5,345 nt of DNA from NCBI GenBank assembly GCA_030697615.1, contig JAUYPK010000106.1, positions 1 through 5,345 of the forward strand, given 5' to 3'. This document shows, piece after piece, positions 1 through 5,010 of the stretch. Position 1 is the stretch's first letter. Every line of letters starts with the position of its first letter. The stretch comes from Microcaldota archaeon. Lineage in GTDB: Archaea > Micrarchaeota > Micrarchaeia > Norongarragalinales > UBA8480. A model generated the notes under the pieces. It did no database searches, was not told the origin of the DNA, and saw nothing but the letters and a program-made list of their open reading frames with translations. A program made the translations under genes and the position numbers.

Positions 1-57
1 GTAAACTCAGAGGATAAAGGTGCAGTTGAAAAAGTTAAGAAGCTCCTGACACTTTAA
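1..57 (+). CDS. Possible C-terminal end of an upstream protein (partial)
   Basis: Plus-strand frame 1 is open from the left edge and reads 18 residues (VNSEDKGAVEKVKKLLTL) before a TAA at 55-57. The charged, heptad-like pattern GAVEKVKKLL looks like a C-terminal amphipathic helix, which is why it is listed. If real, the gene converges on the minus-strand thioredoxin-like gene and overlaps its last 23 bases (35-57). So short an open stretch could occur by chance. No function can be given. Confidence 0.35.
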   Translation, partial: VNSEDKGAVEKVKKLLTL

Positions 58-1153
58 CTGCAGAGCTATTTATCAAGTCCCAGTAAGTTATTCCGGGCAC
101 AGTGTTGAAGTTACGAAATATAAAGGTACCATCTTCTTCAACTGAACCGATTCTACCCCATACTTTGGCTAAGGGGACGTAAACGCTTATTTCTCTTGAT
201 AATAAGAGAGTTGGAACTTTTGTCACGTTGTACCGCTCAATAAGCGCTTGACCTTCAAGCGAAGCTACGTCGACGTATGACTCATTAACTAGATAAACAT
301 TGTAGTTCTGCATTGCTGCTCTATGAATAGAAACGTTGTAACAAACTGAACAGTTTTGATACGTAAGGTAAGTTGCATTTACGAGCCCTTCTATTTTGTC
401 ATTTGAAAGGTTCACGTAAGGCGGAAGTGGTTGGCGCATTATGAGGTTACCGTCAGTTTCAACTGAGCCTAAGCTACTCCACGATTGCTTAAACTGGCCG
501 TATTCCAATAAATCTTCTGAGAAAATAAACGCGGGTAGGAACGTGAGGTTATATTTTGCAATTAATTCCAGCGCTTTTGTAGAATCGGCGTTTAACTCTT
601 GGTTTTGAATTGCAACTTCGTTACCGTTTACTTCGTTAATAAAATCGCTGGCCTTAACGCATTGACTACAGTTTGTTGGAGAAATGGAAAACGAAGCTAC
701 TATCCCTTTCACTTCTCCAGTTGCCACATCTACATATGGTGGTGCTGGAGATTCAAGCACCAACGCATCTTGCCTGGTTACAAGAAGTGGCTTGATTTGT
801 GGGTCTTGCACTTTGCTCGCGTCAAAAATTATAAGGCTAGGTAGCTTGGCAATTGAATATTTTGTAGCTAAGTCTTTTCCTTTTTGATCCGCATATGAGA
901 CTATGTCAAAGCGATTTGGAAAAAGTGCAGTGGCAAGCCCTTCAAGCGAAAAACACGCTGTACAAGTTGGAGCGGTTAGAAGAATTGCGCCAAGCGTTTG
1001 GTTTGAACTACTAGAATTAAACGGGGGTTGTTGGTTTGCTAAACTAGGAGACAACAAAACGTAAACGTTGTAAGAGATGAAAAGTAAAACTAACGCTAGT
1101 ACAGCTAGAAAAACCGGCGGAATAGATGACTTGTTTAAGTTTTTTTCTATCAT
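35..1153 (-). CDS. Membrane-anchored extracellular protein with three thioredoxin-like domains
   Basis: The product is 372 residues. An N-terminal segment (about 13-34, PVFLAVLALVLLFISYNVYV) after a short basic leader is an uncleaved signal anchor, placing the rest outside the cell. A low-complexity Q/P/N/S linker follows. Three repeated thioredoxin-like domains then carry CxxC at 64-67 (CTAC), 162-165 (CSQC) and 268-271 (CSVC). Each has a later x-Pro beta strand in the place of the thioredoxin cis-proline: LPSLIIF at about 104, LPAFIFS at about 206, VPTLLLS at about 313. The units are joined by related linkers (PPYVDV, PPYVNL, GSVE-DG). About ten N-x-S/T sequons fit archaeal surface glycosylation. 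The role is probably extracytoplasmic thiol-disulfide exchange; the substrate is unknown. An open frame reaches a TTG at 1198, but ATG 1153 is preferred because it directly precedes the basic residues and membrane segment and has a TATA-like box 30 nt upstream. Confidence 0.8.
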   Translation of the reverse strand: MIEKNLNKSSIPPVFLAVLALVLLFISYNVYVLLSPSLANQQPPFNSSSSNQTLGAILLTAPTCTACFSLEGLATALFPNRFDIVSYADQKGKDLATKYSIAKLPSLIIFDASKVQDPQIKPLLVTRQDALVLESPAPPYVDVATGEVKGIVASFSISPTNCSQCVKASDFINEVNGNEVAIQNQELNADSTKALELIAKYNLTFLPAFIFSEDLLEYGQFKQSWSSLGSVETDGNLIMRQPLPPYVNLSNDKIEGLVNATYLTYQNCSVCYNVSIHRAAMQNYNVYLVNESYVDVASLEGQALIERYNVTKVPTLLLSREISVYVPLAKVWGRIGSVEEDGTFIFRNFNTVPGITYWDLINSSAVKVSGAS

Positions 1154-1178
1154 TAGATAAAAATTAAAAGTTTCAAAG

Positions 1179-1186
1179 TTTTTAAA
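1179..1186 (-). promoter_or_regulatory. TATA-like box for the thioredoxin-like gene
   Basis: On the minus strand this reads TTTAAAAA, centred about 30 nt before ATG 1153. In archaea, transcription starts about 25 nt after the TATA box, which gives a leader of only a few bases. No Shine-Dalgarno site precedes the ATG, which fits a leaderless mRNA. Confidence 0.45.
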
Positions 1187-1212
1187 CAGTTGCAACAAAG
1201 TATAGTGTGGCG

Positions 1213-1219
1213 TATAAAG
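1213..1219 (+). promoter_or_regulatory. TATA-like box for the metallo-hydrolase gene
   Basis: The plus strand reads TATAAAG about 36 nt before ATG 1252, predicting a transcription start near 1240 and a leader of about a dozen bases. There is no Shine-Dalgarno site. The box lies inside the frame that would be used if the upstream GTG (1207) were the start, which argues for ATG 1252. A second AT-rich word (TATAG, 1201-1205) is a weaker alternative. Confidence 0.4.
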
Positions 1220-1251
1220 GTTTATTATGCTGTTTCGTGCTTTGTCTTTTT

Positions 1252-1932
1252 ATGGCAAGTGTAACTTGGCTTGGACACGCTAGTTTTGAAGTAAACCTCA
1301 ACGGCACGCTTATTTATCTAGACCCGTGGTTTGACAAAAAACCCAGGCAAATGAATCGGTTAGTCCAATCCGCAGTGAAAAACGTCGACGACATCAAAAA
1401 AGCCGATTTTATTATAGTAAGCCACGAGCATTTTGACCACTGTGACCCATATGACGTTACGCGCATAGCACAAAGAACATTTGCAACTATAGTTGGACCT
1501 GATGAAACACTTGCAAATTTCAAGGACATTCTTCCACGCAGGAAAATGGCAGTTGAACAAGGCGAATCCTTTGTACTCCAAGGCTTGCAAATTACTGTTA
1601 CTCCAGCTCGCCACCCGCAGAGCATTAACCCAGTTGGCTATATCCTAGAAAAAAACGGGAAAAGCATCTATTTTGCTGGCGACACCTATGAATTTCCAGA
1701 GATGAACAACATCGACGTAGACGTGGCGCTTTTGCCAATTGGCGGTAGTTATACAATGGACGTGCTTGGCGCGGTTAATGCTGTGAAGCGCATGCAAGCT
1801 AGTTTTGCCATTCCAATGCACTTCAATACATTTGATAGGATACAAACGGATCCCGAAGATTTTGCGAAACGGCTAAAAGACACGAAGACAATTGCTAAAG
1901 TGCTTCAAATTGGGCAGACTTTTGAGTTTTAA
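1252..1932 (+). CDS. Metallo-beta-lactamase-fold metal-dependent hydrolase (UPF0173 / YtkL-like)
   Basis: The product is 226 residues, the usual length for this group of stand-alone hydrolases. It opens with the characteristic VTWLGHASFEV strand and an LDPWF motif near 23-27. The metal-binding signature HxHxDH is complete (SHEHFDH, His58, His60, Asp62, His63). Further ligands are His121 (ARHP), Asp144 (AGDT) and His190 (PMHF). LPIGGSYTMD at 161-170 is also typical of the group. All metal ligands are present, so an active two-metal cytoplasmic hydrolase is expected. Substrate is not known for the family. The frame is open back to a GTG at 1207, which would add a cysteine-rich hydrophobic stretch of 15 residues; ATG 1252 is preferred because homologues begin at this strand and a TATA-like box lies just upstream. 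It is divergent from the thioredoxin-like gene and about 100 bases before the SecB-like gene. Confidence 0.85.
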   Translation: MASVTWLGHASFEVNLNGTLIYLDPWFDKKPRQMNRLVQSAVKNVDDIKKADFIIVSHEHFDHCDPYDVTRIAQRTFATIVGPDETLANFKDILPRRKMAVEQGESFVLQGLQITVTPARHPQSINPVGYILEKNGKSIYFAGDTYEFPEMNNIDVDVALLPIGGSYTMDVLGAVNAVKRMQASFAIPMHFNTFDRIQTDPEDFAKRLKDTKTIAKVLQIGQTFEF

Positions 1933-1958
1933 ATGTGAGTCAATCGGTTTTAAAAACC

Positions 1959-1966
1959 TTTAAAGC
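1959..1966 (+). promoter_or_regulatory. Possible TATA-like box for the SecB-like gene
   Basis: TTTAAAGC lies in the AT-rich gap after the hydrolase gene and would give a leader of roughly 40 bases carrying the Shine-Dalgarno site at 2014-2019. A near-palindrome (GGTTTTAAAAACC, 1946-1958) and a TATAGTAAAATA stretch (1979-1990) are rival candidates, so the exact element is uncertain. Confidence 0.25.
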
Positions 1967-2013
1967 CCTAATGAAAGGTATAGTAAAATAGTCAATATTC
2001 TTCTTTTTTGGAA

Positions 2014-2019
2014 GAGGTG
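2014..2019 (+). promoter_or_regulatory. Shine-Dalgarno site of the SecB-like gene
   Basis: GAGGTG matches the archaeal anti-Shine-Dalgarno complement GGAGGTGAT and ends 10 nt before ATG 2030. This fixes the start of the small gene downstream. Confidence 0.65.
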
Positions 2020-2029
2020 TTTTTGTAAA

Positions 2030-2443
2030 ATGATTACCGGTGGAACTGTTAAAAAAGTAAGTGCAGAGCGACTTAGTGAACAAGTCGGCCTACAAGTGGG
2101 AATGGATATGAATATCCAAATTAAGGAAGCTAAGTTTGAAAAAACTAGAGCTATTATAAAATATTCATACGAGATTAATTACAAACCTAACTTAGCTTTG
2201 ATGATTATAGAGGGCGAGATTTACTTCGAGGATAGTGAAAAAGAGGTAAAGGCATGGAAGGAAATGTGGGAGAAGAAAAACATGCTTCCGGAAGCAACTG
2301 CAACTGACTTACTTACAGCTTTGACTTACACTTGTTCTGCAATCGGAACGCTATTGGCATTTGCAATTAATGTCAACGCACCTATAAATGTGCCGCGGCC
2401 AAGGATAAGCCAAGCGCCTCCAGAAGCAAAACCAGCAGCTTAA
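2030..2443 (+). CDS. Small SecB-fold-like protein (DPANN-type hypothetical)
   Basis: The product is 137 residues with no membrane segment. The layout resembles the SecB superfamily: an N-terminal stretch with alternating strands (IQIKEAKFE, AIIKYSYEINYKP), a strand ending in MIIEGEIYF at about 63-71, a charged helix with a conserved-looking tryptophan (W81, W85) and a LP-x-A start at about 91, then a long helix with one Cys (TYTCSAIGTLLAFAI), and a closing proline-rich strand INVPRPRI that corresponds to the LPPPIPLP ending of related proteins. I recall similar short archaeal proteins, usually called hypothetical; MJ0357 is a characterised archaeal SecB-like relative. A chaperone or holdase role is only an inference from fold. 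The start is set by a good Shine-Dalgarno site. The tail is rich in Pro/Ala. It is convergent with P1, with a 33-base gap. Confidence 0.6.
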   Translation: MITGGTVKKVSAERLSEQVGLQVGMDMNIQIKEAKFEKTRAIIKYSYEINYKPNLALMIIEGEIYFEDSEKEVKAWKEMWEKKNMLPEATATDLLTALTYTCSAIGTLLAFAINVNAPINVPRPRISQAPPEAKPAA

Positions 2444-2456
2444 AAACTTCATTATT

Positions 2457-2464
2457 AGTTTTTT
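2457..2464 (+). terminator. T-rich terminator candidate after the SecB-like gene
   Basis: A run of six T residues (AGTTTTTTCC) lies 15-20 bases after the TAA in the short gap between convergent genes. Archaeal termination typically uses T runs without a hairpin. No hairpin is visible here. Confidence 0.3.
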
Positions 2465-2476
2465 CCACAATCACAT

Positions 2477-2920
2477 CTAGCTTCGCTTTCGTTTAAACCT
2501 CTTGTTAAGATAAGCGCGTAATTTTGGCGAAGCATTTCGATCTAAACGTTCCGCCCTTATTTTAGCTTCAGACATTCTTGAAAACAACCACAGTAATTTT
2601 TTAGTTGTAGCTGCCTGTATTTCGCGATGTGAAGATAGAACACCTGCATCGGCGCCTTTGCCCTTTCCAGTTACGTGCCTTGCCAGTTCAGAAGTGGTTG
2701 GTCGGCCGTTATAAGTTGCTATTTTTTCACATATAAATTTACGCCGAAGTTTTGCCAGTTGGGGGATAATTGAACAGTAAACTCGCACTGTTGAATTGTT
2801 AAGGAACCTACGCGGATTAAGTCGCATTGCGATTTCAAGTACTTTTTTGTGCAAAGCTCCGCGTACCACTAAATTTAGTTTTCTCACAGAATTTACCTTG
2901 CTTACAGTTAAACCAGTCAT
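2477..2920 (-). CDS. P1: array paralog, basic HTH-repeat protein with damaged 5' end
   Basis: Family not recognised. From the first in-frame ATG the product is 147 residues, strongly basic, ending in RFKRKRS. That ATG falls inside repeat unit A: the preceding 36 codons, open to a TGA at 3031-3029, encode the missing first half (HERVLAAIERH, then IPSPKSIAE) and match P2 and P3, yet contain no ATG, GTG or TTG. Unit B (about 62-110) carries NGRPT and LARHV. The tail RLDRNASPKLRAYLNKRF is nearly shared with the region beyond the P2 stop. Lack of cysteine pairs, membrane segments or a catalytic signature, together with the HTH-like pattern and high charge, suggests nucleic-acid binding (inference). 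It is either a pseudogene, a gene using an unusual start, or an intact gene with one false extra base near 3009-3013. Confidence 0.6.
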   Translation of the reverse strand: MTGLTVSKVNSVRKLNLVVRGALHKKVLEIAMRLNPRRFLNNSTVRVYCSIIPQLAKLRRKFICEKIATYNGRPTTSELARHVTGKGKGADAGVLSSHREIQAATTKKLLWLFSRMSEAKIRAERLDRNASPKLRAYLNKRFKRKRS

Positions 2921-3032
2921 TTCTGCTATTGATTTTGGTGAAGGGATTTCAGTGTGACGTTCAATTGCCGCTAGTACGCGTTCGTGTGGGGTGCCGCGTA
3001 GCTTTATCTTTTTGAGTTGAAATTTTAGTCAT
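2921..3032 (-). pseudogene. Displaced 5' end of P1 (frameshifted start)
   Basis: ATG 3032-3030 has a Shine-Dalgarno-like AGGTA 10 nt upstream, the spacing seen for P3 and P4, but its frame stops after 23 codons. The P1 frame begins one base later. Removing one A from the A5 run (3013-3009 on the minus strand) would join the two into a continuous product starting MTKISTQKIKLRGTPHERVL, giving about 184-185 residues, close to the lengths of its paralogs. The shift must lie above the GTPHER segment, which already aligns with P3 and P4, so the A5 or the nearby A4 run are the likely sites. Confidence 0.6.
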
Positions 3033-3042
3033 TTTGTAGATG

Positions 3043-3047
3043 TACCT
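3043..3047 (-). promoter_or_regulatory. Shine-Dalgarno-like site of the ancestral P1 start
   Basis: The minus strand reads AGGTA, 10 nt before ATG 3032. It overlaps the second P2 stop (TAG at 3048-3046) as TAGGTA, an arrangement that suggests translational coupling of P1 to full-length P2. Confidence 0.45.
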
Positions 3048-3129
3048 ATTTTGAAAAGCGTTGGACTAAATATTCCCGCACTGCAGGGTGAGCGTTTCTA
3101 TCTAACCTTTGTCTTTGAATTTTTTTCAG
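3046..3129 (-). pseudogene. Homologous P2 C-terminal tail beyond the in-frame TAG
   Basis: Directly after the TAG at 3132-3130 the same frame stays open for 27 codons and then ends at a second TAG (3048-3046). It encodes RLDRNAHPAVREYLVQRF, which matches the P1 tail RLDRNASPKLRAYLNKRF. This leaves no doubt that the stretch was once translated as part of P2. It gives a full product of about 193 residues, in line with P3 (204) and P4 (214). The TAG aligns with a serine (TCA) in P1, so a single C-to-A change in a TCG codon would explain it. Confidence 0.75.
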
Positions 3130-3627
3130 CTACATAGGTTTGAGCAACGCAATTATCCTACCGACGGCTGCTCTTTCGAGCATTTCATCGTTTGTTAAGA
3201 AATCTTTAGAAGTTCTGTTGCAAGTGACGTATTTCGCTAAGTGGTAAATAGTTGGTCTCCCACGATATTCTTTTATTCGTTTAACTATTCGATCGTGACG
3301 TGCTTGAAGTGCACCTTGAACATTAACAAAGCGTAAAACTACACCGTAGTCAAATAACCTACGTGGATGAATCGTCATCACTAACTCAACAGTTTTTGCA
3401 TCCCAAGCACGCCTTATTCTCAAATTAGCTTTCCTTGCATCTAACACTTTTTTTGCATTTAAACCGCGGACTTTTTCAGCTATTGATTGGGCAGATGGAA
3501 ACACACGGTGCTTTGCAATTGCTTTAAGTATCCTCGCCTCTGTATCGCTCATAGGTGTGGAGCGAGTTAATTCGCTGGACGAAGATAAGCGATTAACTGC
3601 AGTTGGAGTAAAGTCTTGAACTGGCAT
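3130..3627 (-). CDS. P2: array paralog, HTH-repeat protein ended by an in-frame TAG
   Basis: Family not recognised. From ATG 3627 the product is 165 residues. A Ser/Thr-rich leader is followed by unit A (about 32-79: ILKAIAKH, FPSAQSIAEKV, RIRRAWDAK), a linker with HPRR like that of P1 (NPRR), and unit B (about 114-159: EYRGRPT, LAKYV, then LERAAVGRI). It is basic, with no membrane or catalytic motif, so DNA binding is a reasonable inference only. The frame stops early at TAG, although homologous tail coding continues. The start is uncertain: the frame is open to a GTG at 3690, sharing one base with the P3 stop, but that adds a hydrophobic, Phe-rich stretch unlike the paralogs. ATG 3552 is another option. 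None has a Shine-Dalgarno site, unlike P3, P4 and the old P1 start, a further hint of decay. Confidence 0.65.
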   Translation of the reverse strand: MPVQDFTPTAVNRLSSSSELTRSTPMSDTEARILKAIAKHRVFPSAQSIAEKVRGLNAKKVLDARKANLRIRRAWDAKTVELVMTIHPRRLFDYGVVLRFVNVQGALQARHDRIVKRIKEYRGRPTIYHLAKYVTCNRTSKDFLTNDEMLERAAVGRIIALLKPM

Positions 3628-3689
3628 ATAAACAAAAGTACATAGCGCAGCAAAGTTAAAAAAAACAAACGTTAGATACCGATCACACA

Positions 3690-4304
3690 CTATGCCAGTT
3701 TAACTTTTATTTTATCAGCTTGAAGTTTTTGAGCGATTAATTCCGCTAGCGGTTTTGACATTTTACTAGCATGTACGTGAAGACCAGCAGTTGCTATTTC
3801 AACTCCGGACATTCTATTGAGGATTTCAAAAAATTTAGCTTCGGCAGCAGCTCTTGCAACTGGATCGCGCGTTATAAATTTTAATCCGCCGGAATGGCTG
3901 TTTGATAATACATGCCTAGCTAGATGTGGCAATGTTGGCCTTCCAACAAAAGTTGAGATTACACATGCGACTAATTTTCGCTTATGTTCCAACGCCTCCG
4001 GAACCTTGCTACACAGCTGTGCAGTCGGAGAATCAAAAAGTTCTTTCAACGACGCAGCTTTAGCTTCTTTTGTTACCTTTGCATGCCAAGCTTCGCGTAC
4101 GTGTGGATTTCCAGAAATTATGGCGGAAAAGCGACTTTCGTTAATTCTAAGCCGTTTTGCAAGTTGGCTTACATTTGGAAATCCTTTGTGCATTTCAATG
4201 GCGGCGATTACTTCTTCTTTTGTCCTACCACTTTGTTCAAGGGGAGTAAGCGGCTGCCTCATTCCGCGCTTTTCAAGTTCTTTGCCTCGCATGTAATGAA
4301 CCAT
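3690..4304 (-). CDS. P3: intact array paralog, two-unit HTH-repeat protein
   Basis: The product is 204 residues, family not recognised. After a basic leader, unit A (about 32-77) has EVIAAIEMH-GFP, the helix-turn-helix-like stretch SQLAKRLRINESRFSAI, then NPHVREAWHAKV. A linker (KELFDSPTAQLCSKVPEALE) is closely shared with P4. Unit B (about 111-158) has VGRPTLPHLARHV and RDPVARAAAEAKF. The tail, ILNRMSGVEI followed by HASKMSKPLAELIAQKL, aligns with the P1 tail. A and B align with each other over about 46 residues (G-x-P, LA+, P-x-x-R-x-A, AK), so the protein arose by internal duplication. Start ATG 4304 is chosen because of a strong Shine-Dalgarno site; ATG 4292 is possible. It ends in TAG. 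No partner enzyme is encoded nearby, so regulator, chromatin protein or element-borne factor cannot be told apart. Confidence 0.75.
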   Translation of the reverse strand: MVHYMRGKELEKRGMRQPLTPLEQSGRTKEEVIAAIEMHKGFPNVSQLAKRLRINESRFSAIISGNPHVREAWHAKVTKEAKAASLKELFDSPTAQLCSKVPEALEHKRKLVACVISTFVGRPTLPHLARHVLSNSHSGGLKFITRDPVARAAAEAKFFEILNRMSGVEIATAGLHVHASKMSKPLAELIAQKLQADKIKVKLA

Positions 4305-4313
4305 TTTTTATGG

Positions 4314-4322
4314 ATCTCCTCC
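4314..4322 (-). promoter_or_regulatory. Strong Shine-Dalgarno site of P3
   Basis: The minus strand reads GGAGGAGAT, one base off the perfect archaeal GGAGGTGAT, and ends 9 nt before ATG 4304. It decides the P3 start and implies that P3 is well translated. Confidence 0.75.
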
Positions 4323-4347
4323 CTTAAATCAAAATTAAACGCGAATA

Positions 4348-4355
4348 ACTTAAAA
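4348..4355 (-). promoter_or_regulatory. Possible internal TATA-like box between P4 and P3
   Basis: TTTTAAGT on the minus strand lies in the 58-base P4-P3 gap, about 25 nt before the Shine-Dalgarno region. It could let P3 be transcribed independently of P4. The gap is AT-rich, so chance occurrence is likely. Confidence 0.25.
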
Positions 4356-4362
4356 TGCACTT

Positions 4363-5007
4363 TTAACGCAAGCGGCCTACGCCCCCCACCTTAACCGAAA
4401 TGCCTGCAGCGGTTAATTTATCCAGTGCAAATTGCTTCAATTCTGCACTTATTGCAGCTACATCGCGGTGAAGCGCCCTACGCTTTATTTCGCGTGCATC
4501 TGTATTTGTAAGTATTTCGCGAAATCTAGCTTCAACAGCGGCTCTAAGAATTGGATCTTTAGATAGTAAAAACGCAACGTCTTTACATTTTACTTCAGGG
4601 GCAATGTGGCGCGCTAAGTCCTGAAATGTAAGCCTGCCATTGAAAGCGGATAAAGTAGGACTGGTAAATTCAAGAATGCGATGCATGCGGCGTTCAACTG
4701 CAGTTGGTACGTCCTTGTATAACTTTGCAATTTTGGAGTCAAATAATCCACTTAAGGGCAATTTTCCCACTTCGTGCGTAACTTTTTCATGCCACGCTTG
4801 CCTTACGGTTGTGTTTCCAGCGACAATTGCTCGAAATACGGTTTTGTTTATGCCTAGTTTAACCGCTAGTCGTTCTTTTATTGGAATACCCTCATGCACT
4901 TGAACTTCGGTTACTATTTCTTCAGGCGACCTGCTACCAACTTGAATTGGACTTCTTGGTTCCAAAGCGGCAAACCTTTTCAATTGACTACCCGTGTATT
5001 TTCGCAT
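4363..5007 (-). CDS. P4: intact array paralog, two-unit HTH-repeat protein
   Basis: The product is 214 residues and is the first gene of the array. Family not recognised. Unit A (about 31-76) has IVTEVQVHEGIP, the HTH-like ERLAVKLGINKTVFRAIV, then VRQAWHEKV. The linker LSGLFDSKIAKLYKDVPTAVERR parallels P3. Unit B (about 111-162) has a few extra residues before FNGRLTFQDLARHI, with the GRPT proline changed to Leu, then KDPILRAAVEARF. The tail (REILTNTDAREIKRRAL onward) is helical and basic, ending GGVGRLR. Closest relative in the window is P3. The start is set by GGTGA 9 nt upstream. It ends in TAA, whereas the other three array genes end in TAG. Its promoter would have to lie within or beyond the lamin-tail gene, since only 39 bases separate its start from the first well-aligned methionine of that gene. 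Confidence 0.75.
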   Translation of the reverse strand: MRKYTGSQLKRFAALEPRSPIQVGSRSPEEIVTEVQVHEGIPIKERLAVKLGINKTVFRAIVAGNTTVRQAWHEKVTHEVGKLPLSGLFDSKIAKLYKDVPTAVERRMHRILEFTSPTLSAFNGRLTFQDLARHIAPEVKCKDVAFLLSKDPILRAAVEARFREILTNTDAREIKRRALHRDVAAISAELKQFALDKLTAAGISVKVGGVGRLR

Positions 5008-5010
5008 TGA

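Larger units (their letters stand above)
2477..5007 (-). repeat. Tandem array of four paralogous genes (P4-P3-P2-P1)
   Basis: Four head-to-tail genes share the same architecture: unit A, linker, unit B with GR(P/L)T and LA(R/K)+(V/I), then a helical tail. P1 resembles P2 most (PRR in the linker, RLDRNA tail), and P3 resembles P4 most (AWH-KV, LFDS, VP-A-E). At the nucleotide level they are diverged, so the duplications are old. Spacing is short (58 bases P4-P3, about 60 P3-P2, 13 between the ancestral P2 stop and P1 start), consistent with one transcript. Confidence 0.75.

Noticed and set aside
1314..1845. Minus-strand open frames inside the metallo-hydrolase gene
   Set aside because: The plus-strand gene has a complete metal-binding motif set; the antisense products lack any recognisable domain.
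2827..3015. Plus-strand 62-residue frame opposite P1
   Set aside because: It is antisense to the P1 homologous region and hydrophobic only because it mirrors basic codons.
3130..3132. Pyrrolysine or general TAG reassignment
   Set aside because: TAG also serves as the apparent terminator of P3, P1 and the P2 tail, and no pyl gene is in the window, so recoding is not supported here.
3595..3606. Shared 12-mer AACTGCAGTTGG in P2, also at 4696-4707 in P4
   Set aside because: It contains a 10-base palindrome and could look like an operator, but both copies sit inside coding sequence at non-equivalent positions and encode a PTAV stretch; two copies are too few to call a regulatory site.
3817..4394. 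Plus-strand open frames opposite P3 (159 and 136 residues)
   Set aside because: They lie antisense to the P3 coding region, have Phe/Ser/Cys-rich unnatural composition, and have no paralog or motif; they are shadows of P3.
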